Assembly: GCF_026213295.1 (NCBI RefSeq)
Contig: NC_079417.1
Location: 6,665,096-6,729,095 of the forward strand
Length of the DNA stretch: 64,000 bases
Reading direction: 5' to 3'
From: Gadus chalcogrammus
Lineage: Eukaryota; Chordata; Actinopteri; Gadiformes; Gadidae
In this document: one piece after another, positions 12,559 to 60,676 of the stretch
Layout: each line of letters opens with the position of its first letter
How positions within the stretch are numbered: the first letter of the stretch is position 1
Translations under genes and position numbers: made by a program
The notes under the pieces: generated by a model
Databases searched by the model: none
The model's input: the letters and a program-made list of their open reading frames with translations, nothing else
Told to the model about the DNA's origin: nothing

Positions 12559-12590
12559 CCATATTTGAGCATACGTGAAGCTAAAAATAG
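12559..12590 (+). promoter_or_regulatory. CArG-like and MEF2-type sites upstream of ldb3
   Basis: CTAAAAATAG at 12581-12590 is an exact MEF2 consensus match. CCATATTTGA at 12559-12568 is one base from a CArG box (CCWWWWWWGG). The 13-bp spacing and location about 2.4 kb before the ldb3 core promoter suit a striated-muscle enhancer. This is inference only. Confidence 0.35.
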
Positions 12591-12908
12591 CTTGTCAGCC
12601 AGCCAGCCATTACCCTTGAGCAGGCTCTTTCCACTGACCGGGCCTGTGGACGTTAACGTGGTCTCACTGGGAGCGGAGCTGGCTTAATGCGTCCATTCAC
12701 TGGTTCTCTCTCTGAGGAACGCGGGGCTCTCCGCCAGAGCTCCTTCCCAGGGCCTCCAACAAGGGTCTGCTTATGGGCTTATTCCGCCAACGTTCTCCCC
12801 TCAAATAACTCTGTTGTTTATCTTTCTTTATTCTTTGCACCTTGCTGCCAATCAGGTCAACAGCAGCCAGCTGTGCAGTCCAGTCACGAGTGCACACACA
12901 CACAGAGG

Positions 12909-12911
<3 letters not shown>

Positions 12912-12987
<76 letters not shown>
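12912..12987. repeat. (TG)n microsatellite
   Basis: About 38 TG units, near-perfect. Confidence 0.97.
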
Positions 12988-13455
12988 TATGTGTGTGTTA
13001 TAATTTATTTAAGCTAAGGCTGGGTTGGACCCCACTCGGGGTCTCGAAGTGGAAAAGGGGCTGACGACTCCCGCCTGGCCTCCAGGAGATTTCTCTGCTG
13101 CTGCAGTCACTTCGACCTGGGCCGGCTGTGCAGACAGAGCCCTCTGAGTGGACCCTCGGCCCGCCGGGGTCTCCTTCAATAGCGCCATAATGAAAGCATC
13201 CTGGATCTCTCTGTGTTTCTCAGACCTGCGGGGTTGTTTCCCCTCTTGGTGCGGCGCCTGATTGAAGTTCAAACCTGTTCTTCTTTTCCTGTGTGAGTCA
13301 GAGTGCTCTGTTAAAACACCAATTATACCCCCCCGAATACAAGTTTAAATGAATGTGTCTGGAGGTCTCTCTCTTAACCTCTGCTAATTTCTCAATCCCC
13401 TATAATGATTACGGTCATTCCCTCTCTTTTATTATATCCGATTAAACGTCAACTG

Positions 13456-13458
<3 letters not shown>

Positions 13459-13512
<54 letters not shown>

Positions 13513-13526
13513 TGCTTGCTCTCTCC

Positions 13527-13625
<99 letters not shown>

Positions 13626-13702
13626 GCTTGCTCTCTCTCTCTCTCTCTCTCACTCGCTTGCTCTCTCACTCGCTTGCTCTCTCTCTCTCTCTCACTCGCT
13701 TG

Positions 13703-13776
<74 letters not shown>

Positions 13777-13830
13777 CTCTCTCTCCACCCACTCTCTCTC
13801 TCTCATTCTCTCTGCCTCTCTACCTCTCAG
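13459..13830. repeat. (CT)n array with embedded CACTCGCTTG minisatellite
   Basis: Pure CT blocks alternate with copies of CTCACTCGCTTGCTCT (near 13621, 13650, 13667 and 13692; a variant CACTTGCTTGCTCT at 13509). This gives a higher-order repeat inside the dinucleotide array. Confidence 0.95.
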
Positions 13831-14054
13831 AGACATGTTTAACGGTCCAGGAAACAACAGTAGACAGAGACTGAGGAATGTGGAACCAATGGTCATAGGA
13901 ACGTACTGTTCTGATGGATTGGCCATTAGCGCACTAGGATTTCCTGTGGCCTTCTTCCTTCCAAAAGATGTAATATCACTCCTCAGAATGAAGCATCTCA
14001 CATCATGTGTTAGTGCAACAAGGAGGACAGGTCTGTGTTGTTCTGGCATCCATT

Positions 14055-14210
14055 GGTCCCGTCTGTGCTCAACTGATAGAGCACAGTGTTAACACCGCCC
14101 GGGTGAAAGGTTAAATTCACACTCGGGCTACCAATGCTAAGAATGTATGACCTCACACTATTGTAAACCTGTCAAGATAAAGCGTCCAGCAAATGACATA
14201 TTATATTATC
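14055..14210 (+). mobile_element. tRNA-derived SINE
   Basis: CTCAACTGATAGAGCA resembles a tRNA A box, and GGTTAAATTCACACTCGGGC a diverged B box. The tail GATAAAGCGTCCAGCAAATG is the standard 3' end of teleost SINEs. It is a decayed copy, about 750 bp upstream of the ldb3 promoter. Confidence 0.7.
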
Positions 14211-14461
14211 ATGGCATATACTGTATATATCATCATATGTATCCATTGCGACGACATTGCATACTTGAGTCGCTGTCGGCGCAGTGTTTTACTGCGTGAT
14301 GTGCCCGGGCCGTTGTGATGTGTGTGTGTTTAGGTTTCGCCCGTACGGATGTTTTTCACACTGAACCAGGGGGCCTAAGGTTTGCCTCCAGCGCTTACTT
14401 CATGTTCCCGAAATATCCGGATGAAAGACGAAGTGTCCTGCCCGCTCGTCCCCCTCTTACT

Positions 14462-14845
14462 CATCTCCCCCCCCCCCCCCCCATGTCCTCAGCTCTAACA
14501 GTATCCATTGCTCCCAGGGATGTATAATTGCTCCCCTATTCCTACTCTTTCTAATCCCTTTTCCTCCCCTCCCCTCCCCTCCCCTCCCTCCTCCCTCCCC
14601 TCCCCCCCCCTCCCCTCCCCTCCCTCCCCTCCCCTCACCCCTGCCCCTCCTCTCACAGGCGTTTTGTCCTCCACCCGCTGTCCTTTCATCCTCACTCCCC
14701 CCCCCCCCCCCCCCCCTGACGGACTCCTCCTCTTCTCTGTTCGGCCGTCCCCACCCCTCCCTCTGCTTCGGCAGGGCTCCTCCCCCTCCCCTTTCCCCTC
14801 CTTCTTTCCTATACTGTCCCACCCCCCCCCCCCCCCCCCCCCCTC
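14462..14845. repeat. C-rich promoter-proximal tract
   Basis: Runs of 16 C (14467-14482), 20 C (14697-14716) and 22 C (14822-14843), with CCCCT/CCCTCC repeats at 14562-14640. The - strand carries very dense G runs able to form G-quadruplexes directly upstream of the TATA box at 14926. Confidence 0.95.
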
Positions 14846-14925
14846 TTGGCCAGGCCTCCGCCCACCACCCTCCCCCTCCTCCACCTCTCCACCCACTCTC
14901 CATTAGGCAGTCTGTCATTAGCCCG

Positions 14926-14934
14926 TATATAAGG
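14926..14934 (+). promoter_or_regulatory. ldb3 core promoter TATA box
   Basis: TATATAAGG is followed after about 30 bp by pyrimidine-rich TCTCTACCTCACTCACAC, a plausible initiator (start near 14955). Placement upstream of a spliced 5' UTR exon and the only AUG-initiated PDZ exon supports it as the ldb3 promoter. A TATA promoter is usual for striated-muscle genes. Confidence 0.6.
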
Positions 14935-14954
14935 CCAGTGCATCCTTCTCTCTC

Positions 14955-15110
14955 TACCTCACTCACACGTTCACACACACACACACACCCACGTGCACAC
15001 TGCGTGCGGGCTGTAGCAGGACGTGCATTCAGGGAGGACTGGGAACAATACAATCTACCTGACCATCAAGGATTGCTTTTCCCCTGTTAGGAGATTTCCT
15101 AATTAAGAAG
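14955..15110 (+). other. ldb3: ldb3 probable non-coding exon 1
   Basis: It begins about 25-30 bp after the TATA box and ends at a good donor, AATTAAGAAG followed by GTACAG. It contains no ATG. The next acceptor (GTTTCCCAG, 15971-15979) opens the exon with the start codon. The transcription start is estimated. Confidence 0.5.
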
Positions 15111-15420
15111 GTACAGCTTGACAACAGCTTTATACAGAATAGAGCATGCTCTGAGAATTATGTGATTGTTTTTCAGTGTAAACCCTCTGAGGCTTTGCTT
15201 GGGAGTTTTGGTATAATTCTTTTTTTATTTTGTGATGTTTTTATTTGACCTGTTTCCATACAGTTTAAGTCTAATTGAGGCTTAGCACTCTTTCCCAAGA
15301 GATACTTTTGTGTGCTTTGGATTGTGTTTGATCAGAGAAATGTCTTTCTATTACTAAATCAGTTGTTTAAGCCTTTTTTATAATCCATGCTAAAAAACTA
15401 TGGAAACGGATTTTGGTTTA

Positions 15421-15458
15421 TGTGTGTGTGTTTGGTTGGATGTTTGTTAAAGTGTGTG

Positions 15459-15518
<60 letters not shown>

Positions 15519-15544
15519 TGGGTGTGGGTGTGTGTGTGTGTGTC
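15421..15544. repeat. (TG)n microsatellite in the 5' UTR intron
   Basis: TG core with TGGG variants, lying between the non-coding exon and the start-codon exon of ldb3. Confidence 0.95.
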
Positions 15545-15979
15545 TGTTTGTTTGTTTGTGTCAGTGTGTGTCTGTGCATGTCTGCATGTCTGTTGGTCTG
15601 CAGGTCTTTCCTCTGCTTCAAATAATTCAACTAACGTGTCATTTTCTCTAAAACATGGTAGCACATACAAGGACAATGTACAGAACAGGCCTATTTTATG
15701 ACCACTTCTCCAGCAATGTTAATATCACAATGTTTTCAGAATCTGGACACAATGTTTGCATTTTATTGATATTACTATAATTGTAGTTTATTGTAGTTTA
15801 TTGCAGTTTATTATCATTGATCAGTTTCTCTCATCTGTTTCCTGTCTAACTCCTTTCTGTTTCTCCTTTATCGACCCCATTTAATAATTTAACCCCTTTC
15901 GACCTCTCGGTAAACTGTACACCACCAATAACTTCCGTTCTTCCCCTTCTTTCTCTTCCTCCTCTTCGTCGTTTCCCAG

Positions 15980-16212
15980 ACCCTGGGATCTAGCCCTCAA
16001 AGCGCTACCGGTCGTTAGCGTCGCTGTCAGAGTTCCCGACACGCCTTGGCAAGACAGGTTGGCGTTCAGGCCCAGTGACCTCACCGCCCGCCTCCACAGC
16101 CGCCGACACAGAACCGACCCGTGAGTCAGTGACGTCACCGTCAGCCCGCCAACAACCCCCGCCGACCACGTCACCCGGACCCGTCGCCAACGCCGCCGTC
16201 GCCCAGGGAGAC
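15980..16212 (+). other. ldb3: ldb3 5' UTR part of exon 2
   Basis: A CpG-rich 5' leader follows a strong pyrimidine tract and acceptor. It lacks any ATG, so the AUG at 16213 is the first on the transcript. It also holds an AP-1-type TGAGTCA (16122-16128) and a palindromic CRE TGACGTCA (16130-16137). Confidence 0.55.
16122..16137 (+). promoter_or_regulatory. Adjacent AP-1 and CRE sites in the ldb3 leader
   Basis: TGAGTCA and TGACGTCA sit one base apart, about 80 bp before the start codon. They may mark an internal promoter or be chance. GTGAGT at 16121 could also act as a cryptic donor. Confidence 0.35.
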
Positions 16213-53052
<36,840 letters not shown>

Positions 53053-53063
53053 AGAGTGCGTCG

Positions 53064-53065
<2 letters not shown>

Positions 53066-53134
<69 letters not shown>
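53066..53134. repeat. (TG)n array 14 nt after the ldb3 short-isoform stop codon
   Basis: About 34 UG units in the transcript. UG repeats are bound by CELF proteins and TDP-43. Confidence 0.96.
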
Positions 53135-53135
<1 letters not shown>

Positions 53136-54840
53136 TATCAGTTGGCCATTGTCTGCATAAGCATGAGATGAGTCTGACCATCTGAGTGATCGGTTTGTGT
53201 TTGAGTAATGTTGTGTGCGTGTCTGTGATTGTGTACATCTGTGATTACATCAGATTATGTGTGTCTGTGTGTGGGTGCGCATGCGCGCATGTGCGCGTGT
53301 GCTAGCCAGAATGCATGCGTATGGGTGCATCCACTCCTTCTTGCATGTGTGTATGTGTATTATAATTTTTATTATTATCTCCGCAGTATGTTTTTACATA
53401 ACAGGACGATAGTTTCTGGTGTCTGATTGATTGTTTCTTGTACCAGGGTGTATACTGGGAAAAATTTTGACAGGAGGGTGGGACAGGAAGTGAAGTTCAG
53501 AGGAGTCAGATCTGTCACAGGCGGTGGAGAAATGAAGTTAGCCTGAAATGGACATGTGTATACATGCATGTGAGTGTCAGTGTGTGTCAGTGTACCACAA
53601 AAGACAAGGGAGGAAAAGAGCAGTTCAGAATCTACTTTGAAACATGTATGATATGGTAATGTACAATTAATTACTATGAATTTAAGTATAGTAGTATAGT
53701 TTGTGCATGTATAATGTAATAAACACATACATATAATCGTAAAAAGATACAGAGGCACACACACGTATTCATTCACACACAAAAACACACACACACACAT
53801 ACACACATACATACAATCAAACAACCAACAACCAAAGCAGTAAAGGAACATTGTTTACTATTCTTGAATCTAGTCCTGGCCTGAAATAGTTTTGACGTTA
53901 CATGGTTCTCAGTCGGACATACAGTCTAGCCTTTTGAGCAGGGCAGGTGCTGTGGGATGAGGCTAGTATGTGTTTGTGACACTTCTTCTGAACTACTTTT
54001 GCACAACAAATGAAGTACATTAAACTGTATCACTATAAAATCCAACATATGTAGTGGGAATATTACATCTAAGTTCTGTGAAACGATCGATGAATATATT
54101 TCAACTTAGAAATTAAGGTTAAGAGGTATTAGCGCAGTTTGCACGCAAGTTTCTTTACGTTCTGAGGGAGAATCACGCACCAGAGTAAAAAGCAGACTTG
54201 ACATTTTGCTTTTATTACACATTAAGTCCATTGCTGAGAAGGATTATCTAGTAACACATTTTTACAGTTGGTTTTTTGAGTGTGATAGAATAAAGAATAG
54301 ATGTCCTTTACAATAATACCAATGTATCTCAGTTAGTGCCCTCAATGAATGCTAAACAGCTCTGAGCACATAAGGACAAACATCCATTTCAGAATGAGAT
54401 TAAATCTGAAATTCAATCTCTTGAATTCTTCAAATTCTTCTTCAAATATATTATACATAGAATATATATATGTATATTGACAAGTATTTTCTCTATAAAC
54501 AAAAGCATGTATACACATATGGATTGATTGTAAGCCATTTAATTTAATTTGTGTGCATACATGTGTGAGTATATAAATAAGTGTGTTTATGATTCAAATA
54601 GTTTAATGTTTATAGAATTAAACCAGATATTACCACTATGAGTGTCCAGCTTTGCTATAGATCTTTTACATTGCAAGATATACCCGCTCATGTTGATGAA
54701 GTGGCATTGATGCTGATCCTAATATTTCTTCTTTCAAAGTTCTGAAGGCACTGTATTAACTTTATTCAATATTATATAAAATGCCTAGTTAAAACAAATC
54801 AAATAAATGTCATCTGTTTTAAGTTTGAAGAATTGTAGCC

Positions 54841-54846
54841 AATAAA
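54841..54846 (+). terminator. Candidate ldb3 polyadenylation signal
   Basis: AATAAA inside GTAGCCAATAAAGTCATGAA, followed by a T-rich downstream element. AATAAA at 53718 and 54289 are proximal alternatives. Confidence 0.45.
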
Positions 54847-54944
54847 GTCATGAAGCTTTCTTTTTGTTTTCCTTCCTTTCTTGTCCTCCTGATTTCTATC
54901 CTTATTTAGTTCCTATCTCCTGCCTGCTTCCCTTTTTTTGGCTC

Positions 54945-55040
54945 TAGGGGGCCCCCTAGTAGTGGCCCGGGGCCCCAAGCAATTGCGGGGCCCCAGGCAA
55001 TTGCCTGGTATGCCTAATGGGATGCAGCGCCTCTGATCCC
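54945..55040 (+). repeat. GGGGCCCC/CAATTG-rich repeat fragment
   Basis: GGGGCCCCAAGCAATTGCGG followed by GGCCCCAGGCAATTGCCTGG resembles the 3' part of a common fish interspersed repeat. Internally palindromic. Confidence 0.5.
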
Positions 55041-56445
55041 AACTCATAAAGGATGAATAGCAAATATAATTGACACCAATGATGAAGAACCCTTCCTCCT
55101 ACATTCACAGATTAAAGTATTTTATATACCGTCTGCTAGTTCACAACAACTCAGCATAAGACAGATTCAGCGTGCGTATATAAACAACTCAACATCGCAC
55201 TCAGTATGATCTTTCTCTGGTTTTCATGTGAGACACAGAAAAGCTATACCTAATTTGCTTCCAAAACCATAATGAAGAGCTTTCCTATGTGCACCGCTCA
55301 CCTACTTAACAGGATCGGTATATCCATTCATTGTATGCACTATGCTCCTGGCTCCATGACTATCCAATAGATCCTCAACACTGCAGATACTCGACTGAAA
55401 CCAAACCACAGTACTCCGTACCCTGGCCGCTCCTAAACCCACTCCCCACCCTTCACCAGTTGAACCACATGGGAAGACCTCCAGAGACGACCTCAATGAC
55501 ATTGCTCTGCTGGCGGACCACCGTCCTCCACAGATCCACCTGCCGATAGCGTTTTCAACCTAGGGCCCAGAATCCATCATCATGGTGACTTACCAAGGAG
55601 TATCACCAGTGTTTCAGACCCCCGGGTTTAGTCTGTCAAACTCTGCAACCTCGTCTTCTGCGTCTACCTTCTTATCACAAAGCAAACTGCTCTGTATGGC
55701 TCCCTGAGTTCGAGTCGGGTCCACTCCGGTCCACGGTTCGGGCTCCCTGGTTGTCCCTGCCTTCTGGTCCTTGCCAGCTCAGGCTTCAGTGTAATGGTCC
55801 TCGCATGGAGGCCAGGTACTGTCTGCTCCGCTGGAAGCATGTGCCTCGCCCCCTGTCTCTCGTACGACCCACTATCAGTTCCTGTCTTGAGTGATGGCTC
55901 CCTGATCAAAACCCCATGTCCTCAACATCCAGGCAATAAAAGGTATAACAACAACATGGACATATAATGCAGTTATGGGGGCCATAGACCACACAAATAA
56001 AATGTATTCGCTATTGATTCCTTACTGGTTGCCATTTAATCTGGAGTGAATCAGCTGTGCCACTAGGGGGCGGCAGAGATTCAGGGATGTTGAACACTGT
56101 TACCTTACCTTCACTGCTGATGAAGTCGTTGATTCTTTCAACTCTGTTGAACCAGTGAAAAAGACACCATGGCATTTCCTTTCAACCTGGCTTTTCCTTT
56201 CTATCCTTCTCTCTGCTGGCTGTCCTCTACCACCCAGTTGCTCTGTCCAACTCAATGCCCATTTTTGTATGTATCATCATTTCAGCTCATACTCAGTCCT
56301 TCACCTGTTAGATACAAAGACTTGTATTCTTGTTTTCTATCAAATGTCATCAGACCTGAATAAAGTGACCCCCTGTTCATGTTGCATTACATAACTGTAA
56401 TAAGACCATCCATTGTGGAATGTGCGAGTGTGTGTATGTGGGTTT

Positions 56446-56447
<2 letters not shown>

Positions 56448-56496
<49 letters not shown>

Positions 56497-56561
56497 TGTG
56501 TGTGTGTGTGTGTGTGCATGTGCGTGTGCGTGTGCGTGTGCGCGCGTGTGTGTGTGTGTGT
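56448..56561. repeat. (TG)n microsatellite with TGCG variants
   Basis: TG array with a GTGCGTGTGCGCGCG block. Confidence 0.95.
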
Positions 56562-57700
56562 TGATTCCTCTGGATGCTTGAGTCCTGTCCAGAGCAGCCC
56601 TCGCCCCCCCTCCCCCCCCCTCAACATTTTTAAGACATATCCACACTCACTTTCAGAACATAATTCTACATGTGAACCAGTCCATACACATTTGTGGGTC
56701 TCGTCGAGCTCTGTCCAATGTGTACCACAGCTGATGTGTGAAATAAAAAGGTCTGTAAAATGTGGATGTGAATATAGCCTATACACCTGTAGATGGTGAT
56801 ATGCTTATCAAAGGATGTGAGTTTTAGACCCCAGAAGGCAATTCACATTGTGTGTACCTCAAAATGATGTGTTTTGTAAAATGATATCCAAAACTTACTT
56901 TCAGAACAGAATTTGAGAAACTAGTCAGTGTAGGTATTGACTAATGTGTTTGTGTGTTAACACAACTCAAGTATTCGTTTCTCTTCTCCCCCTTCCATCT
57001 GTGTTTCATTATTTTCTCATGATCTTTAAAGACCTTTCTTCCTTAAACCTTGATCTTGTCCTCTGACATTGTCTGGGCAGTATGGCCAATCACAGTTTTG
57101 GGGGCGTCTATCACTGACTATTTGATGCCTGTTTTATTACCCTGACCAATCATGGTCCTACGTTTTGAAGAAGAGAGCGTGTAGAGTCAGGACACTGTAC
57201 CTGTCTCAACAAGAGGTAGCGGCACTGGAGAAAAACATATAGCATAAAATATGGTTATTATTAGTTGCCTTTTAGACACAGAGTTGACACAGCCAACGGT
57301 TTGTAACACAACAGTTTTTTATTAATTATTGGTCAATTGCAACTGGCAGATACTTTTGTACCAGGGTGCTGGTACTTACAACTATGTTAGCAGAGTCTGC
57401 CTTGTCAATTAATACCATTGGTCAAATATAAAGACATTAGTTACAAAATACATTTGGCGGTAGATTATAATTCTATAGGGTGCAATACATTGGTTTTTGA
57501 ATGGATTGGTTTTTTTTTGGTAGCGTGTAACGTTAGCTTATCCCGCTGGTGGCGTGACAATAGCGGTCTTTCGGAGTGCCAAACGCACAATGCATTTGTT
57601 TCAGAGGACGCAATCTACACCAGCTATGACACAAGTGCTGGCAGAACCTCACACAGCTCACTCATTCACTGCTCAGCACAAGTGTAGACTGTGAAATGTT

Positions 57701-57722
57701 CGTGTGTGTGTGTCTTTGTGTT

Positions 57723-57756
<34 letters not shown>

Positions 57757-57843
57757 TCAATATGTGTGTGTGTGCATGCGTGGAGGTGTGAATGTGTGTG
57801 TGTGTGTGTTGTTTTTGTGTGTGTGCGTGTGTCTATGCATGTT

Positions 57844-57908
<65 letters not shown>

Positions 57909-57932
57909 TGTGTTTGTATGTGTGTGTGTGTA

Positions 57933-57969
<37 letters not shown>

Positions 57970-57975
57970 GTGTTT
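57701..57975. repeat. TG-rich tract with long cores
   Basis: Interrupted TG sequence; the longest core is 57849-57900. It ends with TGCGCGCGCGTG. Confidence 0.95.
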
Positions 57976-59126
57976 GTGCATGCAAGGGTATGCGTGAGTC
58001 TCTTTTTTGTGCGTGTGCGATTAGTCTGTAAGTTTGTACGCGTATCTTTTTGTATGTGAAGGAATGTGTAGGCACATGAGCCCGTGCATTTATGAGATCT
58101 CCATTTCATCCTGGATTCACTGCTGCGAGGCGTTACGGGCCATCTGTTTGGTGGATGAGAGAGCCGGTGGACAGCAGTCGGACCTCCTCAAAGATTGTTT
58201 TGTTGGGCTTTTTTTCATTCACACTAGAGAAATTCTTTTATGAGAAGATCAGCTCTAGATCTGGGGGAAGCTGCTTGAGCCAAGTGTCCATATGGTCACA
58301 GTATATGCTTTCTTTTTTATTTCTTTTTTACACCCTTTTATGAAATGCTCCCTTTGTGAGGCCTCGAAATCTGTGATGAAGCTGAGTAAAGAGGGTCGAG
58401 AAACGGGTCACTGTAGAGCAGTGGTGCCAAACATGTGGGTCGCAGGCCACGTTTCACATGGAGTCCCATAGCTCGATTTCTACTGTGCAATATAACATAT
58501 AGCTGCTGTTGAAGGCATTGAATATATTGAATATCAATGACAAGCGGGCCATGGACAGGGCATCAGCTGCAAGCCATCAGGAGAGTCTGTCTGCCTTTGT
58601 TGAAGAAGAAACTTCCCTTCCATTGAGCCCGTGATCAGGCACGGCTGATATGCATATGGGATTGCGGCCGATTGACTGTAGTCAATCCGTAAAGGTTCAA
58701 CAGATGCAGATTACTATAGCACGAGCGGTGGGCGTATGTTCACTGTGACATAGATATTACGGGCTAACATAATTTAAGAAGTTGGGGTCACAACTATTTT
58801 CTAAATTACAAATCTGCCAAAAAAGAGTGGTAAACCGTGGCAGTCCTTAGTTTTTAAGGGAAGACCACATTTTTTTACTCCAGCAAAAGCAAGTTTATCA
58901 ATCATAAGATTGAGTTATACAAAAACGATGCACCTGGCCACACAAAATAATCCCTTTCAGGTGGCAGCTACAGCGCGTAGGACCCAGCCTCAACGCCTGG
59001 GGGAGAGAATCCGAACGGACATTCTATATATAAGCTCTGCTAATCATGCTCATCTCTTGCAGCTGTGTTTGCTCCTCTAACAAGCCACACCTGGCTCCCC
59101 ACCTACGGCCAAAGCCTTAGCCACAT

Positions 59127-59145
59127 CCCCCCCCCCCCCCCCCCC
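59127..59145. repeat. Poly-C run of 19
   Basis: Uninterrupted mononucleotide run; the - strand carries the G run. Confidence 0.97.
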
Positions 59146-59269
59146 TTTGTGCCGCAAGGCCAAATCTGCTCCTACAACAATTTGAGGCTGTAGGCAAGGA
59201 GAGCAACATCTAATGAAATCAAAACGAAATGAAGAAGGACAAATGAGACAGCTTCAGTGCTTCTCATCC

Positions 59270-59620
59270 GCTTTGCCCTGCTCCCCCACCCCCAGCCCAT
59301 CTCTTGATCAGCGGCCGTTATCCAGTCTCATAAGACCCGCTACGGTCCAGATGGTCAATTATCACGGCAGATCCTATTGAATCAGACCAGAAGGAGTCCT
59401 CCATTAATCAGCACAAAGACTCCAGCAAAACTCAATTATCCTCCCTTCTAAGTGTCCTCATTGGTGGAGATTATTAACGAGCGCCGCGCTAATGAACTAA
59501 TGGGGTTGGTGTGCATCTTGTTATGGCCCTCCTCTGGTGGTCATCTGTTGTTGGCCCATTATAGTTGCTAATGTGCATGAGCGTGGTGAGCTCGTTCATC
59601 TGCTTGATGGAATTAGGTGA
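59270..59620. promoter_or_regulatory. Possible conserved non-coding element
   Basis: Complex, repeat-free sequence dense in homeodomain-like ATTA/TAAT words (TCAATTATC, CATTAATCAG, CTAATGAACTAATG). Composition differs from neighbouring DNA. Conservation is a guess without comparison. Confidence 0.2.
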
Positions 59621-59975
59621 CGCACTAGACAATTGAATATTTCAGATGTTGTGGATGTATTTCTAGCTAGTGAATTGCGCTGACAACCATCACTACTAAC
59701 CGGTAAACTCTTTGGCATTTGAGAACACTTTAACTCAAACAAATACTTTTGAGCTGTTTCATCATTTGGGATGGAGTTCTTATTTCATTTCACACAAAAT
59801 GAAATAGGCCTACCTTTTTTTAATTTTAATCCTTAATTCAAATGTATATACTGTAATATCCAAAGCAAATGGTAAAATGGCAGCCATGAGCTAGAGCAGT
59901 CCACTACTGACTGCAAGCTAACTGCTAATGATGCTAACGCAACATTCCACTGATGTGCATGTATTATCATGTATA

Positions 59976-60676
59976 GAGTGGCGAAGTCACGCCCTTTCCG
60001 GTAGAGCCCATGGGACCTATAAGATCGAAGGATATGAATGGGTTTCAATGGAGAGAAAGTAATTATCTTCTGGTCCCAGTCATTATATGCCCCGGATTAC
60101 ACATATGTTTTCTTGTGGATTTAAATGATAATTTTTCAGGTCAAGAGTTTGACCATTTATTGTGCAATTGTTCAGTTAAAAGCTGTAGAGAAACACAATC
60201 AGAAAGACTACGCGTCTCGTATGTGACGTCACGCTCCCTGCGACTGGCGTGGACAAGACCGAAAATCTCCCCATCGGCATAACTGAAACGTCCACATGCC
60301 CCGATTTATAATGTTTTTTTCACCTCTTTCGATGCTTTTATCCTCCCCTTGGAAAAAAGCGGTGAGGTGGAGCAGAGAGATCGCCATGCCTGTACCGGAG
60401 TTCCAAGTGCGGGTGGGGACGTAAATCATTCGCGTCGAGAACAGCAAAGAGCTGTAGCAAAGCGGCCTCACAAAAAAACAATTTTGTAGTTTTCTTTGCA
60501 TTAAAAATGATCATTTATATCCAAAAACAAAATAATCCAGCACATATAAAGACTGGGACCAAAAAATAATATTTTTTTTTCCATTGAACCCATTATTATT
60601 TTTTGATTTTTTTCATTATTATTTTTTTCGAGTAGAGCCCATGGGCTCTACCGGAAGGGGCGTGACTTCGCCACTC
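59976..60676. mobile_element. Palindromic MITE with long inverted arms
   Basis: The left end GAGTGGCGAAGTCACGCCC plus TTTCCGGTAGAGCCCATGGG is mirrored at the right end with one mismatch over about 40 bp, and TA flanks both sides as a target duplication. Pairing continues imperfectly inward for about 170 bp (AATGGGTTTCAATGGA against TCCATTGAACCCATT; TGGTCCCAGTC against GACTGGGACCA). No transposase frame, so it is non-autonomous. The superfamily is uncertain (TA duplication). Confidence 0.85.

Larger units (their letters stand above)
53053..54860 (+). other. ldb3: Probable 3' UTR of ldb3 short isoform
   Basis: It begins with a (TG)n array, then becomes AT-rich. AATAAA motifs occur at 53718, 54289, 54802 and 54841. 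The last is followed by TCATGAAGC and T-rich sequence and is the most likely distal end. The boundaries are inferred. Confidence 0.5.

Noticed and set aside
14057..14130. A tRNA gene
   Set aside because: A-box-like and B-box-like words are present, but the cloverleaf is broken and the SINE tail follows, so it is a retroposed tRNA-derived element.
16075..16212. Upstream in-frame extension of the ldb3 start
   Set aside because: The frame is open but contains no ATG (only GTG), and family N termini begin at the MSxxYSV position, so the start stays at 16213.
55300..55920. Possible coding block in the relatively GC-rich region downstream of ldb3
   Set aside because: Frames on both strands are short, without splice-bounded conserved motifs or LIM cysteines.
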